Assembly: GCA_905160935.1 (NCBI GenBank)
Contig: CAJHZI010000269.1
Location: 410,001 to 474,000, forward strand
Source of the DNA: Enchytraeus crypticus
Lineage: Eukaryota; Annelida; Clitellata; Enchytraeida; Enchytraeidae
Direction: 5' to 3'
Length of the DNA stretch: 64,000 nt
Under the pieces are notes generated by a model, which had not been told where the DNA came from, ran no database searches, and worked only from the letters and a program-made list of their open reading frames with translations. Numbering within the stretch: position 1 is the first letter of the stretch; every line of letters starts with the position of its first letter. Positions 10,690 to 22,000 of this stretch are shown piece by piece. The position numbers were made by a program, and so were the translations under genes.

Positions 10690-10895
10690 TTCGACTACTC
10701 TCAGTATCGGTTCCTCACAGTGGGTTCGATTCTCAGCCGCGCTGATCTGAGAGTAAAATGTCGGACATTCACTGGACTGGCTACACGGAAAATGGACTAA
10801 ATTGCCTAACGGATATAACATGTGGTATTAAAAGTGATAGATATCAACGTAGTTGATCATTTCACTATAATGTGTGTTATTACTATTATTATTAT
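10690..10895 (+). mobile_element. SINE-like repeat family 2, copy B
   Basis: Contains GGGTTCGATTC at 10722 (B-box-like) followed by the block shared with 4133-4262, and ends in an ATT microsatellite (10880-10902). It sits inside the LINE sequence. Confidence 0.65.
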
Positions 10896-10902
10896 TATTA
10901 TT

Positions 10903-11590
10903 AGTGGAGACTGGAGACCCTACCTCTGACGTCCTGAGGTCTCCGCCTTGACGACGGGGCAATCAGAGTTGCTACCGGTCTTCGCCTGGGCGGCCCTTTA
11001 TGTGAGCCTCATACCTGTATCTGTGGTGCAACTGTCAATGCTTGGGTCATTCACAGCCTGACATGTAAGCGAAGTGCCAGTAGACTTGGCCGACATCACT
11101 ATTTAAATGACCTAATATGTTGAGTCGATCCAATATTCCGGCAATTAAAGAACCTCAAGGATTGCTCGGCTCTGATGGAAAACGACCGGATGGTTTAACT
11201 GAAATTCTTTGGGCAGAGGGTAGAGTGCTTCAGCTGGGATGTCCCTGTGACCGACACCTTCTCAGCTAGCAATGCCAGTCTGTCATGCATTGCTGCTGGC
11301 TCTGCTGCAGAGGCCGCTGGTACTAGAAAGATGCAGAAATACGCCGACATCTTCTCTAGCATAATTTCTTGCGTATTGTCTTCCCTGGGCCCCATCGACT
11401 CTTCCGCCTCAGATTTCATTGACGAACTTGGCAGGAAAAGCAGCGCAGTCGCAAGAGATCAGCGAGAAATGTCATTTCTGTGGCAGCGACTATCAATCGC
11501 ACTCCAGCGCTACAATGCTGTCTGCTTCCGCGGCACTTCTCAGAGATATTTTTTATATTTCATGAGAATAATCAGAAGAGACTTACTATG
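10903..11590 (+). pseudogene. LINE C-terminal fragment, R2-annotated type
   Basis: Frames carry IPAIKEP, GLTEILWAEG-like sequence and, at 11247-11591, a readable C-terminus: AAGTRKMQKYADI, LGPIDSSASDFIDELGRKSS, FLWQRLSIALQRYNAVCFRG. This matches the C-terminus of the same family on the minus strand at 18440-18957. Several stops and frameshifts upstream. Confidence 0.75.
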
Positions 11591-11637
11591 AGCTGAAATG
11601 ACTGTGTATAGAAATAATAATAATAATAATAATACAG

Positions 11638-12175
11638 TTCCTCAGTGACGTCGTTAATGTTAACGTTAATGACGGTCAGTGGACCAAAGCAAGCCTGCCC
11701 ATTTGTTGTGGAGGGCTAGGTATTCGTTCTGCTGGTACCTTCTGCTTTTTTGCTTCTGCCGCGGGGACTAACGTTGTACAGGACTCGATCCTTTCCTGCT
11801 TTCTTCAATACACTTATTTGGAGGTAGTCGGGGATCAAGGCATTTGGGCTGTTCTGTCTTTATTGGAACCGCCTATTGGAATGGTGTCTAAGACCATGAA
11901 TACCTGTGACTCAAACTCTCTGTCACTGAGCACTCAAAACTCCTCGCGAAGGCGTTAATCTTACATGAAAAGGCCCGGCTGCTTGCTGTTTCAACCCCTC
12001 ATAGTGGAGATTGGATGAAAGCCTCTCCTTTGTCATCCTGTGGCCTCCGCCTGGACGACGAGGCAATTAGCGTAGCGGTCGGTCTTCGTCTGGACGCTAC
12101 TTACACACTGAGCGACGAAACATTTTTGTTCGATCGGTTAAGCCTCTATGGCCTTTATGGCCTTGCTGGCAGTAG
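11638..12175 (+). pseudogene. Second C-terminal LINE fragment of the same type
   Basis: Begins after an AAT microsatellite (11612-11633). Encodes pieces such as LPICCGGLGIRSAG and SCGLRLDDEAISVAVGLRLD in shifting frames. An independent partial copy placed head to tail with the previous one. Confidence 0.65.
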
Positions 12176-12267
12176 CTAAGTACAGCTAAGAAGTAACTCA
12201 GATGCCTAAGTAATGCACTCTACTTAATTCTGAAGAAGAAATACTGAACGGTATTGTTATTGCGCAG

Positions 12268-12494
12268 TCTTCATTGTTCTCAATTATGCTTGATACCTGG
12301 AGTATGGCCTATGGCCTTGTATGTACGTCAGCCTTCATTGTTCTCAATTATGCTTGATACCTGGAGTATGGACTATGGCTTTGTATATGCGGCAGCCTTC
12401 ATTGTTCTCAATTATGCTTGATACCTGTAGTATGGCCTATGGCCTTGTATATACGGCAGCCTTCATTGTTCTCAATTATGCTTGATACCTGGAG
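12268..12494. repeat. 64-bp tandem repeat, about 3.5 copies
   Basis: CATTGTTCT starts at 12272, 12336, 12400 and 12464, exactly 64 bp apart; each unit reads on through CTTGATACCTG and TATGGCCTATGGC. Copies are over 90 % alike. Lies about 340 bp before a UBA3 exon; 12500-12838 between them has no other feature. Confidence 0.95.
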
Positions 12495-12838
12495 CTAGGA
12501 GTGGGGATATGTGTTTGAAATTAGGCGATTGTTAATGAAAAGAGATTTTCGCTTGGCCGCTCAGTTTTAACTGTTGCCCGCTAAGATCTAATTGCCTGGG
12601 TGGCGCTAGCTGAGCACAAAATCTTATAGTTCTTGGAAAAATAACATTACAGACTCGACTTGAAAACGTAAATAGCGAATTCTAAGTTATCATGGATATA
12701 AAGACCCTTTCCATAACTAGAAATCGAACATTCGCCACATGAAGGTTAATGGAATGCTGTACGCCGGTTATAATGATGATTTAAGCTTGATTAATTCTCT
12801 ATGATTGTTATGATTATGATTGATTATGATGGTTATAG

Positions 12839-13006
12839 AAAACATTGCCATTGATGGAGATAATCCCAAGCACATCGAGTGGATAGCGACGAAGGCGTCA
12901 GAGCGTGCAGAGGAATATCACATAACAGGTGTAACGTATCGACTGACTCAGGGAGTCGTTAAACGTATCATACCGGCTGTAGCCTCTACAAATGCAGTCA
13001 TTGCAG
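12839..13006 (+). CDS. UBA3: UBA3 exon a (first seen in window)
   Basis: Acceptor TTATAG before 12839; enters in phase 1. Encodes [14 protein letters not shown] through [13 protein letters not shown] to STNAVIA. Donor GTTAGA follows 13006, leaving one base (G). Confidence 0.93.
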
Positions 13007-15964
13007 GTTAGAATTCTAATGACTTTGCCAAAGTGCATTGTCTATACTTTTTAGACAATTAACTATAGGCTTAATTATTCTAACTATTAGAATAATTAAG
13101 TTTCGATATGGTGTTACGAAATTAATTGAAAGCAAATCATAGAAGAACTCACGGACTCATCTCTAAGAAGTAGTATTAACTGGAATTACTGATGTACACT
13201 GTAGTTGGCAAATTATTTACTACTTTGTAATTGAGCAAAGATGAAGAAGGTTTAACGGTTATAGTCTAATTGCTAAATTTGTTCACGAGTGTTACGAGGA
13301 CCTTTTGAATTTCTTGCATATTATATACACCGTGTGATACAAAAAGGTCTAGTGCAAACTATGAAAAATACTTGTCATGATATGTAAGCAGAACATAAGA
13401 CGAAAACATTTCTAATTTAACTTCTGTTATTTGCAAGCTTCTTCCCATAGGTTTGATGTTCCTTTATTTTAAATAATTATTCCAGGTTATTCTAGGTCTT
13501 CCTCTTTTTCTCGAAGAAGTAATGTCGTCTCTTAAGACAAGTACAGTTTGCGGTTTGTCTATTATTGAGTTGTCCCGGACACAACACGGGAATTCTGACG
13601 ACATATTGCTTAATAATCGCTTTAATGCTTGTTTAATTCTATTACTTTTGATAATGTTGAGAATATTTTTATTACAGCGGCGTGCGCTACAGAAGTGTTG
13701 AAGATTATAACGAGGTACGCATTCCGTTAAACATTAGTTTTGGTCTTTCAAATTAAATATTCGAGTTTCTGTCTCGTTTCCAATAAGAGAAAAAATGATA
13801 CGTGAAGAAGTCGTCATTGACAACCAATACTTTGCATATATACTATATATTTCCTTTTCTAATCATGATTCCCATCAGAAACTAACTCATCTCTCATCCA
13901 TTCTACACCAGGTTTACTCCTGGCTTTGTGCTAATCGTCTAGCTGTTAATCCCTCCAAAACTGAATACCTTTTAATTGGCAAAGAAGTAAAATTACTAGT
14001 AACTCTGCTAATTTTCAAAATCTTGCTCTTACATCATCTACTTAATTAAAGCATCCTCAGATTAGGCAAATACGTCCTTTTCTTACTAGAAATTCAGCCA
14101 CTATTCTTGCAAAATCTATAGTTCGTTCAAAGCTTGATTAATGTAATTCATTATAACATAATTATTGTATGGTTGCCTTCTTCTCCTCAGTCGTTTGCTG
14201 CACATCCAAAATTCTCTCGCACGTGTGGTTTGCTAGTCCTCTAGACTTCATTTACGATCTCCTTCTCTACTTCGCAGTGTTTACTATCTCGTTGTTAATC
14301 AACGCAAAAAATATAAAATAGCACTATTAACTTTCAAAACCCTGCGATTTGGATAGCCTTCTTACTTATCCGAAATTCTTCTTCCATATCGTTCCTCACG
14401 TGCACTTCGTTCCTCTGATGCCAATCTTCTCTCTGTTCCAATTATTCTCACATCATTTGCCAGACGTTCATTTTCACAGGCAGCACCCACAATCTGGAAC
14501 TCTTTACCTATTTATCTCCGCTCCTGTTCTTTTTTCTTTCAACTTTCTCTAGTAAGCTTTAGACTTACCTTTTCCCACCGTAGACATAATCAATCCACCC
14601 TGACCATTCTTGATCACCAGACCGGCTCTCGTTTAGGACCTTATCTCCTTTTCCTTTAGGACCTTTTCTCCTCAGCACATTTCTTTTGTAGAATGGTTTG
14701 GATGAATTGATCTGTAGTGATGTATGCTGTGGGGATATTCCTTGTTTATCTCTGCGAATCTAGCTTGCTCTGAAATAAGTAAATGGTTTATAAGTAACAA
14801 GCTAACTGTAAATTGCTCGAAGTCTTCGTATGTATTCTACCCCACTAAAGACTAAAAGCTACTATTCGATCCAACAATTTAAGTGTATCCCTTGATAGTA
14901 GCTGCATTAATAGAACATATGTTACCACATTCTTAGGCTTAACATTTGATGACAATTTGACTTTTGGTGATCATATTAAATCATTAATCTTTAAAATTAA
15001 TAATTTTAATAGTATGTTATACAGTCGTAGAGATTTTATTCCTATGAATTGTCGTAGAAATTTTATCTTTCATTGATGCAATCAAGGACTCAATATGAAA
15101 TTGAAGTTTATGCAAATACCACCAAACAGTTGCTTCAACCCTTACATGTTACCTGTAACCGTATTCTAAGAACTTTACAGAATAATCACAAATTTCATAA
15201 TGTTAAGCAACTTTATATGAATTATAATGTATTACCATTTTTCAGTTATTCCAATTACATACTGGTAAACTTGTTTTTAAATGAATTAATTTTCCCGATC
15301 TGACTATGTCCGAATCCATGAGATGTATTTTGATTGGCAATCAGATTTCGTTTGTATATAATACCAGTCTCTCCGAGACCAATTATTTGTTTGCTAGAAC
15401 AACTTGAGAAAATTTTTAAATCTTATGCCTATAAGTATGTCAATTCTCGGAACCAAATACCTCCTGATACCGGCAGTTCGAGGTCTCTAGCTGAATTCAC
15501 CAAACGTTTCAAATATATATTGTTTGATGGCTTGTAAATGTCTATATTTTCGTTTTTTGTGTAAATGTTCAGATTGAATTGTGACTTAGCTAACTACGTT
15601 CTAATCAGATTAATTTGTAATTTATTTTCCTTTCCTTTAGTTTGTTAATTCTGAGATAAATTTTTATTTCGGTTGATTTTTCATTATACATGCATTATAC
15701 ATGTCATTATACATGTCATTAATGAGTTATAGACGGTGGTCAGCTAGATAAGATGTGTATCATCTTCCCTGACGGCCTTTGTTCTGGTGTTTATAGACTG
15801 TTTGACATAGTGTGTTCCTGGGAATTTTTTAAATTTTATTTCATTTAAATGTTTATTTCTGTTTGCATTTGTCAGTGATTTGGTGTTGATGCTGAAATAA
15901 GCACATATCTCTCTCTCTCTCTCTCCCTGACATCATCCTTGGAAGACGAAACGGACGTTAAACC

Positions 15965-16003
<39 letters not shown>

Positions 16004-19000
16004 TATATTATAATAGAAACAAAAGTAAAGACTGTTTCAGTTAAAAGCTGGCAAAGCCAACGTTAACGTCAGTTTCCCCACCAGAAAGCGACGTCAGTGA
16101 CGGGAGAGCCCAGGACTCGAACCCCGCACACACTGATCCGCAGTCGAATATGCTGTCCATGATGGTTGATTTAAGTGCGATTCTTCACCACCCGGGGAGG
16201 TAGAAGTGCGCTCAGACTCCCCTCCCATCTCGCTCATCTCCAACTCCGATATCATAGAAAATTGCTCCCCGCCAATCAGCTGACTCATGCGCTCCTGCCT
16301 CATTCCCGCAGCACCAGGCCGCTGTTGATATAGCAATGGTGGACCAAACTGCTGCTGATCAGATCTCGTGGGAGCAGACTGAGCTCTACCGAGAGGCTGT
16401 ATTTCTGGCTCTCTGTTCCACGTCAACCGTCCGTCCAGTCTAAAGATCAACGCTCTGGCGTTGATCTTTTGACTGGACCGACGGTTGACGTGGAACAGAG
16501 AGAGCAGGTCAGCCGTGGGTTGAGCGAAGCCATCCTGCGGCGGCTGAGAGGTGGCGGTGTCAGGACGCAGATGAACCTGAGGGGTCAACCCAGCCAGTGA
16601 GCCGATCGGGTTCTGCCGCAAGCGACCCATGAACATCCACGTGGATCGCCTCACTGCGGAGTCACCCCTCGCAGTGGCCAGGCTTGAGAGCTGAGGCTCT
16701 GCCCCTCGCAGAGGCATGTGGGTCGAGGAATGCGGTGGGGGCAGGGAGCCAGAGGATCCTGGTTCACGGTTAAGAGGATCCTGGTTCACGGTTCAGAGGA
16801 TCACGGTTAACACGATACGCTGTCGATCAAAGCCCTGATTATGATGTTGTTGCTTCTGGAGATTAAAATGAAGCATTGGCTGAATCTGAAGCCTCCACGA
16901 CTGCTACTTCTTCTTCAGTTTCTTATGAAGTGTCTGACGGCTGCGATTATCAATTCGGTCATGCTTCTCATGCTGTTGACGACGATTTTCAGCACCGTGT
17001 TGTTCATGATGATTTTCATCACACTGCAGTTCATGATGTTTTCCAGAACCGAGCTGTTCATACCTTCAGATACCTTCAGCACCTCGCTGTTCATGTTGAT
17101 CATCAGCACCGAGCTGTTTATGATAATCTTCAGCACCGAGCTGTTCATGATGATCTTCAGTACTATTCTGTTCATAATGACCTCCAGCAAAATGCTGTTC
17201 ATGATGATCTTCAGCATCGTGCTGTTCATGATGATCTACAGCACCGAGCTGTTCATGATGATCTAAAGCATCGTGTTGTTCATGATAACCTTCAGCACCG
17301 AGCTGTTCATGATGATCTTCCCCTTGCTGATTATGATAGCACAGCGATGTTCATGATGTACGTCGGCACTATATTGTTCAAGATGATCTTTAGCACCATA
17401 TTGATTAGGATCACTTTCATGGGCTTTCGCTAATTGTTTTACTCTCTCTTTTCTCTTAAATGCTAGCAGCTTATCGCTTTGTTCTATGCAAAATTTCGTA
17501 CCTCCCTTGATCTTCTCGTCAGATACACTTACCGCGGACCCTGGAGTTAGATACGTGAGGTTGCTACCCTGACTCTCTCCCAGAACTAACTTGATGCAGG
17601 TAACAGCCGCCTGTGAGGCCGTCAAGTTGTCCTTGAAAGGGTAGATTAAACGCACTTCTGACTCACGTACCATTGGTTTCATTCCAATTTCTAACCCTGA
17701 CGCACCGAGCACAGCTGGCGTACCAAAAAGAGGTGCCTGCTCAAAAGTTGGAATCGGAGTCTCTCTCCCTCCCTACCTTCCGTATCTCCCGACTTTTTGA
17801 AAAGTCCGATCTTCGAACTTTACTGTATCAACACTCTGAACTACTAGATGAAGCTTTTTCCTCGACTCTGCATCCTCTTCATTCAGAGCTTTCCTCAGCC
17901 CCTCCATCACCCTTGAGCTGTCCCATACAGCCTGCAGTCCTTCTGATCCAGACTCCTCTTTCTGAGCTTTCCTCAGCCCCTCCATCACCCTTGAGCTGTC
18001 CCCTACAACCTGCAGTCCTTCTGATCCAGACGCGGAAGTGACGTGGATTGGAGCTGGATTAGAGGAACCGCTAGGAGCTTTCGGACCCGGAAACGGAAGG
18101 CCAGACTTTGTATTAAAGATTTTCGGGTTTATCAGTGCCTGCTCAGCCTCGATAGTATCTGTCAATTCTGTCAATTGCTTGACAGAATTTCGTCACATGA
18201 AGGAGGCGAGAAGGGACGGAAGCAAGATTGATAGGGAAGCCCCGGAGTCAGGATGGGATCATAGCTGGAGAGCAAGGAAGGTGAATCCGGAGTATACACT
18301 GGAGTAACCTGCGAGGACGACGGCGACCCTGGTTTCTTCGTTAGTAACGATAGAGGAAGAGCCTTCGAATCTTGAACATTGAATCCAGCTGTAGTTGCAG
18401 CATCTCTGGGATCATAGATCTCACCTTGAGAATTAAATGTGCCTATTACACAGATGGTATTAAACCGCTGCACATAGATAGACAATCTCTGTCTTAGGAA
18501 GCAAGTTTCACGTTTTTCACCTTCCACGGAAGAAAGTTACTTGCCTAAAGAGGAGATGAATTTATTACCCTCATCATTCTTTGGGCCTAACGTCTCGAAA
18601 GCCAGAGGGATGAAGCAGTAGCTAGTACAGAGTTCACTGTACTTGGCCGTTTTCCTATCTGCAGCTAGTTCAGCTACTTCACCCGCTGACATAGACGAAA
18701 GGTTCAGGTATGATTTGGATAATCACTGTGACGTCCCACAGCAGCGATTTACCTTCAGCCCACGGGATCAGGGAGAGACCATCTGGTCTCGTACCATCTG
18801 ATCTAGACATGCCTGTTGGTTCCTTAATGGCTGGACATCCAGCGTAGTGGACATTCTGAGCATGCCACACAATGTCATTACGATTATGATGTGTACCTGC
18901 ACTCTTGCGACAAGAATGTCCGTGATATCCTCTAGCATCAACTAAACTGCCAGACATACATTTATGGGGCTCACATAACTTTGTGCCTAACCGTAGGTCA

Positions 19001-22000
19001 TCATCTTACAGCCTCGTCTTCAAGACGCAACCCACAAGAAGCTATTGGAAGAGCATGAAGCCAATCGCTGCTATTTGGAGCGGACAGCTTCGCACAGCTG
19101 TTAATTTCTATATCGGAGCCCTTAGAGAAAGCACGCCTTCTTACAGCAAGAAGGCGTGCTTTCTCTAAGGGCTCCGATATAGAAATTAACAGCTGTGCGA
19201 AGCTTTCTTCTACAGTAGGATTGTCCCAGTTTTTCTGCAAACAGGCAGCTTCACCGACAGGAGCTATCACATCGAATTCAAAGCTCCACAAAGCCTTAGC
19301 TTTTACGAATTCCGGATATTACCGGGAGAGGTGATGTTACCGAGTATGTCCAACTAAAGCTCCTGCGTAGAGTTGTATGAAGCCAGGAAGGCTGACGGAG
19401 CCAGTTGCGAAGTGCTGCGAATACCAAGACCTCCATTGCGAATAGGGAGTATCGCCTGTAGCCATTGTCGTTCGGTTAGGTCGACATTTGGCAGGCTACA
19501 CAGACATTCTCTGAGAATCTTGTCATAAGTCGTGGTATGTCTTGTCATAAGTCATGGTAATGGTAAGGGATGTTGAGAGCACGGAGATGAGCGGAGAGTG
19601 TGCATCACTTTAGGCGCACTTCACCTAGAAGATCCGCATCTCTAATGTTCTTTTTCTGAAATGAGTTTAGTATGGGATAATCGTGCGATAGGGCCGAAGA
19701 GATGATTTCACATTTGTTAATATTAATCTTAAGGCCAATTTCTGATCCCTTATCGATCGATGACCATCCTGACATCATTAGCTACTGCAGCATCTAAACC
19801 TCCAATCGTAAGGTCATCCAGGTAACTAATTCGGAATGAACTTATCAGATCTCTAACAAGTGGTTGAAGAGTCGGACTAAATAGTAGTGGGCCCAATCGA
19901 TCACCTTGTTGAACGCCCTCACTGGAGAGGATGACTCTTTAAGCAGACGAACAGAAGTTAAACATTTCCGGAAGAAAAGTGTGAACGGCTTGCAACATCT
20001 TAGCTCTACTTATACTGTTGAACGCATTGGCAAAATCCAGTTTGACCCATGAAGAACCCGAAGGCATACGTGTAACAAACTGACGCGTCGCATGGACAGC
20101 AGCTTCACATCCGCCTGATACCCCAACACCCAACTGAATAGGACTGAGATAATCAGAGATTAATGGCATTGCGTACATATTTAGACATTTAGCCGCGAGT
20201 CTTATCCATGTATAGCCAATGGCGATAGGACGTACGTCATCATTCTTTTTCTTAATTGCAATTAAGTTGCCACCGAAAAGTATAGACCTCACCTGTATGG
20301 GACAGTCTCCTCTTATCAAACAATTGATAAAGCCAGTGATAGCTGTAAGCAACTGGGCACCTGCCTGCTTACATTTAATTAAATCTTTGAGATGTTGAGG
20401 ACGTAAACCATCAGGGCCGCCTGCGGTGCCGGCTATGAAACTATGCACAGCTTTCAAAACAAATCTTCCTGTACTTGAACGGCTGGTGAGGAATTATGTA
20501 CTTGATTGTCAGGAGACTCAACAGCTATAGGGTGCTTATCCTGTAACTGTTTAAATGTCTTCTCATTGTTTTCCGCTAAAGATTCATCGGAACACAGGAT
20601 TCTGAAAGCGAATGTTGTGAATTCTTCTAACTTTGACTGCACCAACAAGGGAATAGAAGACTTAGGAATATGTCTTTTAGAAACAGATTTGGCCTTATTT
20701 GATGTTTTCAAGTTTTCAGAATTAGGAACTTTAGATAGACGATTTCGAATGATGCCAACTACACTAACTTTCTTTCCCAACTTGACAGCAAGAGGTAGAG
20801 TAGCAGGAGCAAAATTAAGAAGTTCAATCCAATAAGTTAACTCTTCAGAATTATTAGTGATCTTGTTAAGCATAGTGGCCAAAGCCCTAGCACAGGGAGT
20901 TCTTGCTGATCTCGTTATGTGCTTGATGATGGGATCTGTCAGAGTGGGATGTTGAACGGCTAAATTATGAGATATTGAGCAAACATTGACGTTGCTTTCA
21001 CGGCTGCTGTCAACAATGGTGACAACTGAGTTTATGCTAGCAGCCCTGTTTTTGCTTGTTCTGCTGTTTTAAGGCTTGCTATTAGCTGGATGACTGGAAT
21101 CTGAACAATATCTATCTGCATGTTCAAAGTGGACGAAACTTCCATCTGTGTGAGTGACTGACTGGCTGGGAACAGGTTGAAGAGATGTGGATATAGAATT
21201 ACGAGTGTTGAGAGAAAGGTTTTGATCAAGAGGTGGTAGGCCAGAACCGGGGCATGGAGATTTACGAGAGCCATGTCGGTGGATTAGGCCATCTCTCAGA
21301 TGAACCTGTCGTACAGCTAGACACACCCGGCAGACACCGCTTTCCTTGCCTGCAGTTTGAGAGAGACCATTTCTGCTTCCTTAGTAGGAGAGCAACTCCA
21401 CCACCCTTAGCACCAGATATCCTAGAGTCACGATTTGCAATAAACATATCATAACCTGGAGGAAGAATAGACAGCAGTTTAGAAGGAGTGGTTATAGAGG
21501 ATAGCCAAGTTTCACTAATAGCAAAACAGTCAAACTTGTGAGTCTCAGCCAAATCATGCAAAGCAATGATATGGTCTGAGTTAGAGAGGGATCGGATGTT
21601 AAGAGAGCAAAGAGAAATATTGCTTCGAAGAGAATTAATGATCGAAACATGCTTACAAAACTGGCAATTCAGTAATTGTAAACAATGCAGAAATTACAAT
21701 TAAGTTATACACAAATTACAAAAAATGATACAAATATGCAATAATTAACCAACGATCAAAACGTAAACACTATAACTTTAACAATTTAAACAATAAAAGC
21801 AATATAAAATAACATGTAACGGATCAACTATAACGGTAAAATAACGGTCAGAACTGCAAATTGATTTTTCAACAAAATAACTATATAACAGATTAACAAT
21901 ATAACATAGTTAACTTAGTTAAAAGTACGCCAATGAACTTAATCAAGTCTAAAACTATTCACTAAAGACGCTAAATTTCATTAAAATTCTATTTATTTAT

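Noticed and set aside
16876-17433. 185-codon + strand ORF with HRAVHDDLQ repeats
   Set aside because: The 27-bp minisatellite keeps several frames open on both strands. The minus frame is the one continuous with non-repetitive coding-like sequence, so the + frame is probably a shadow.
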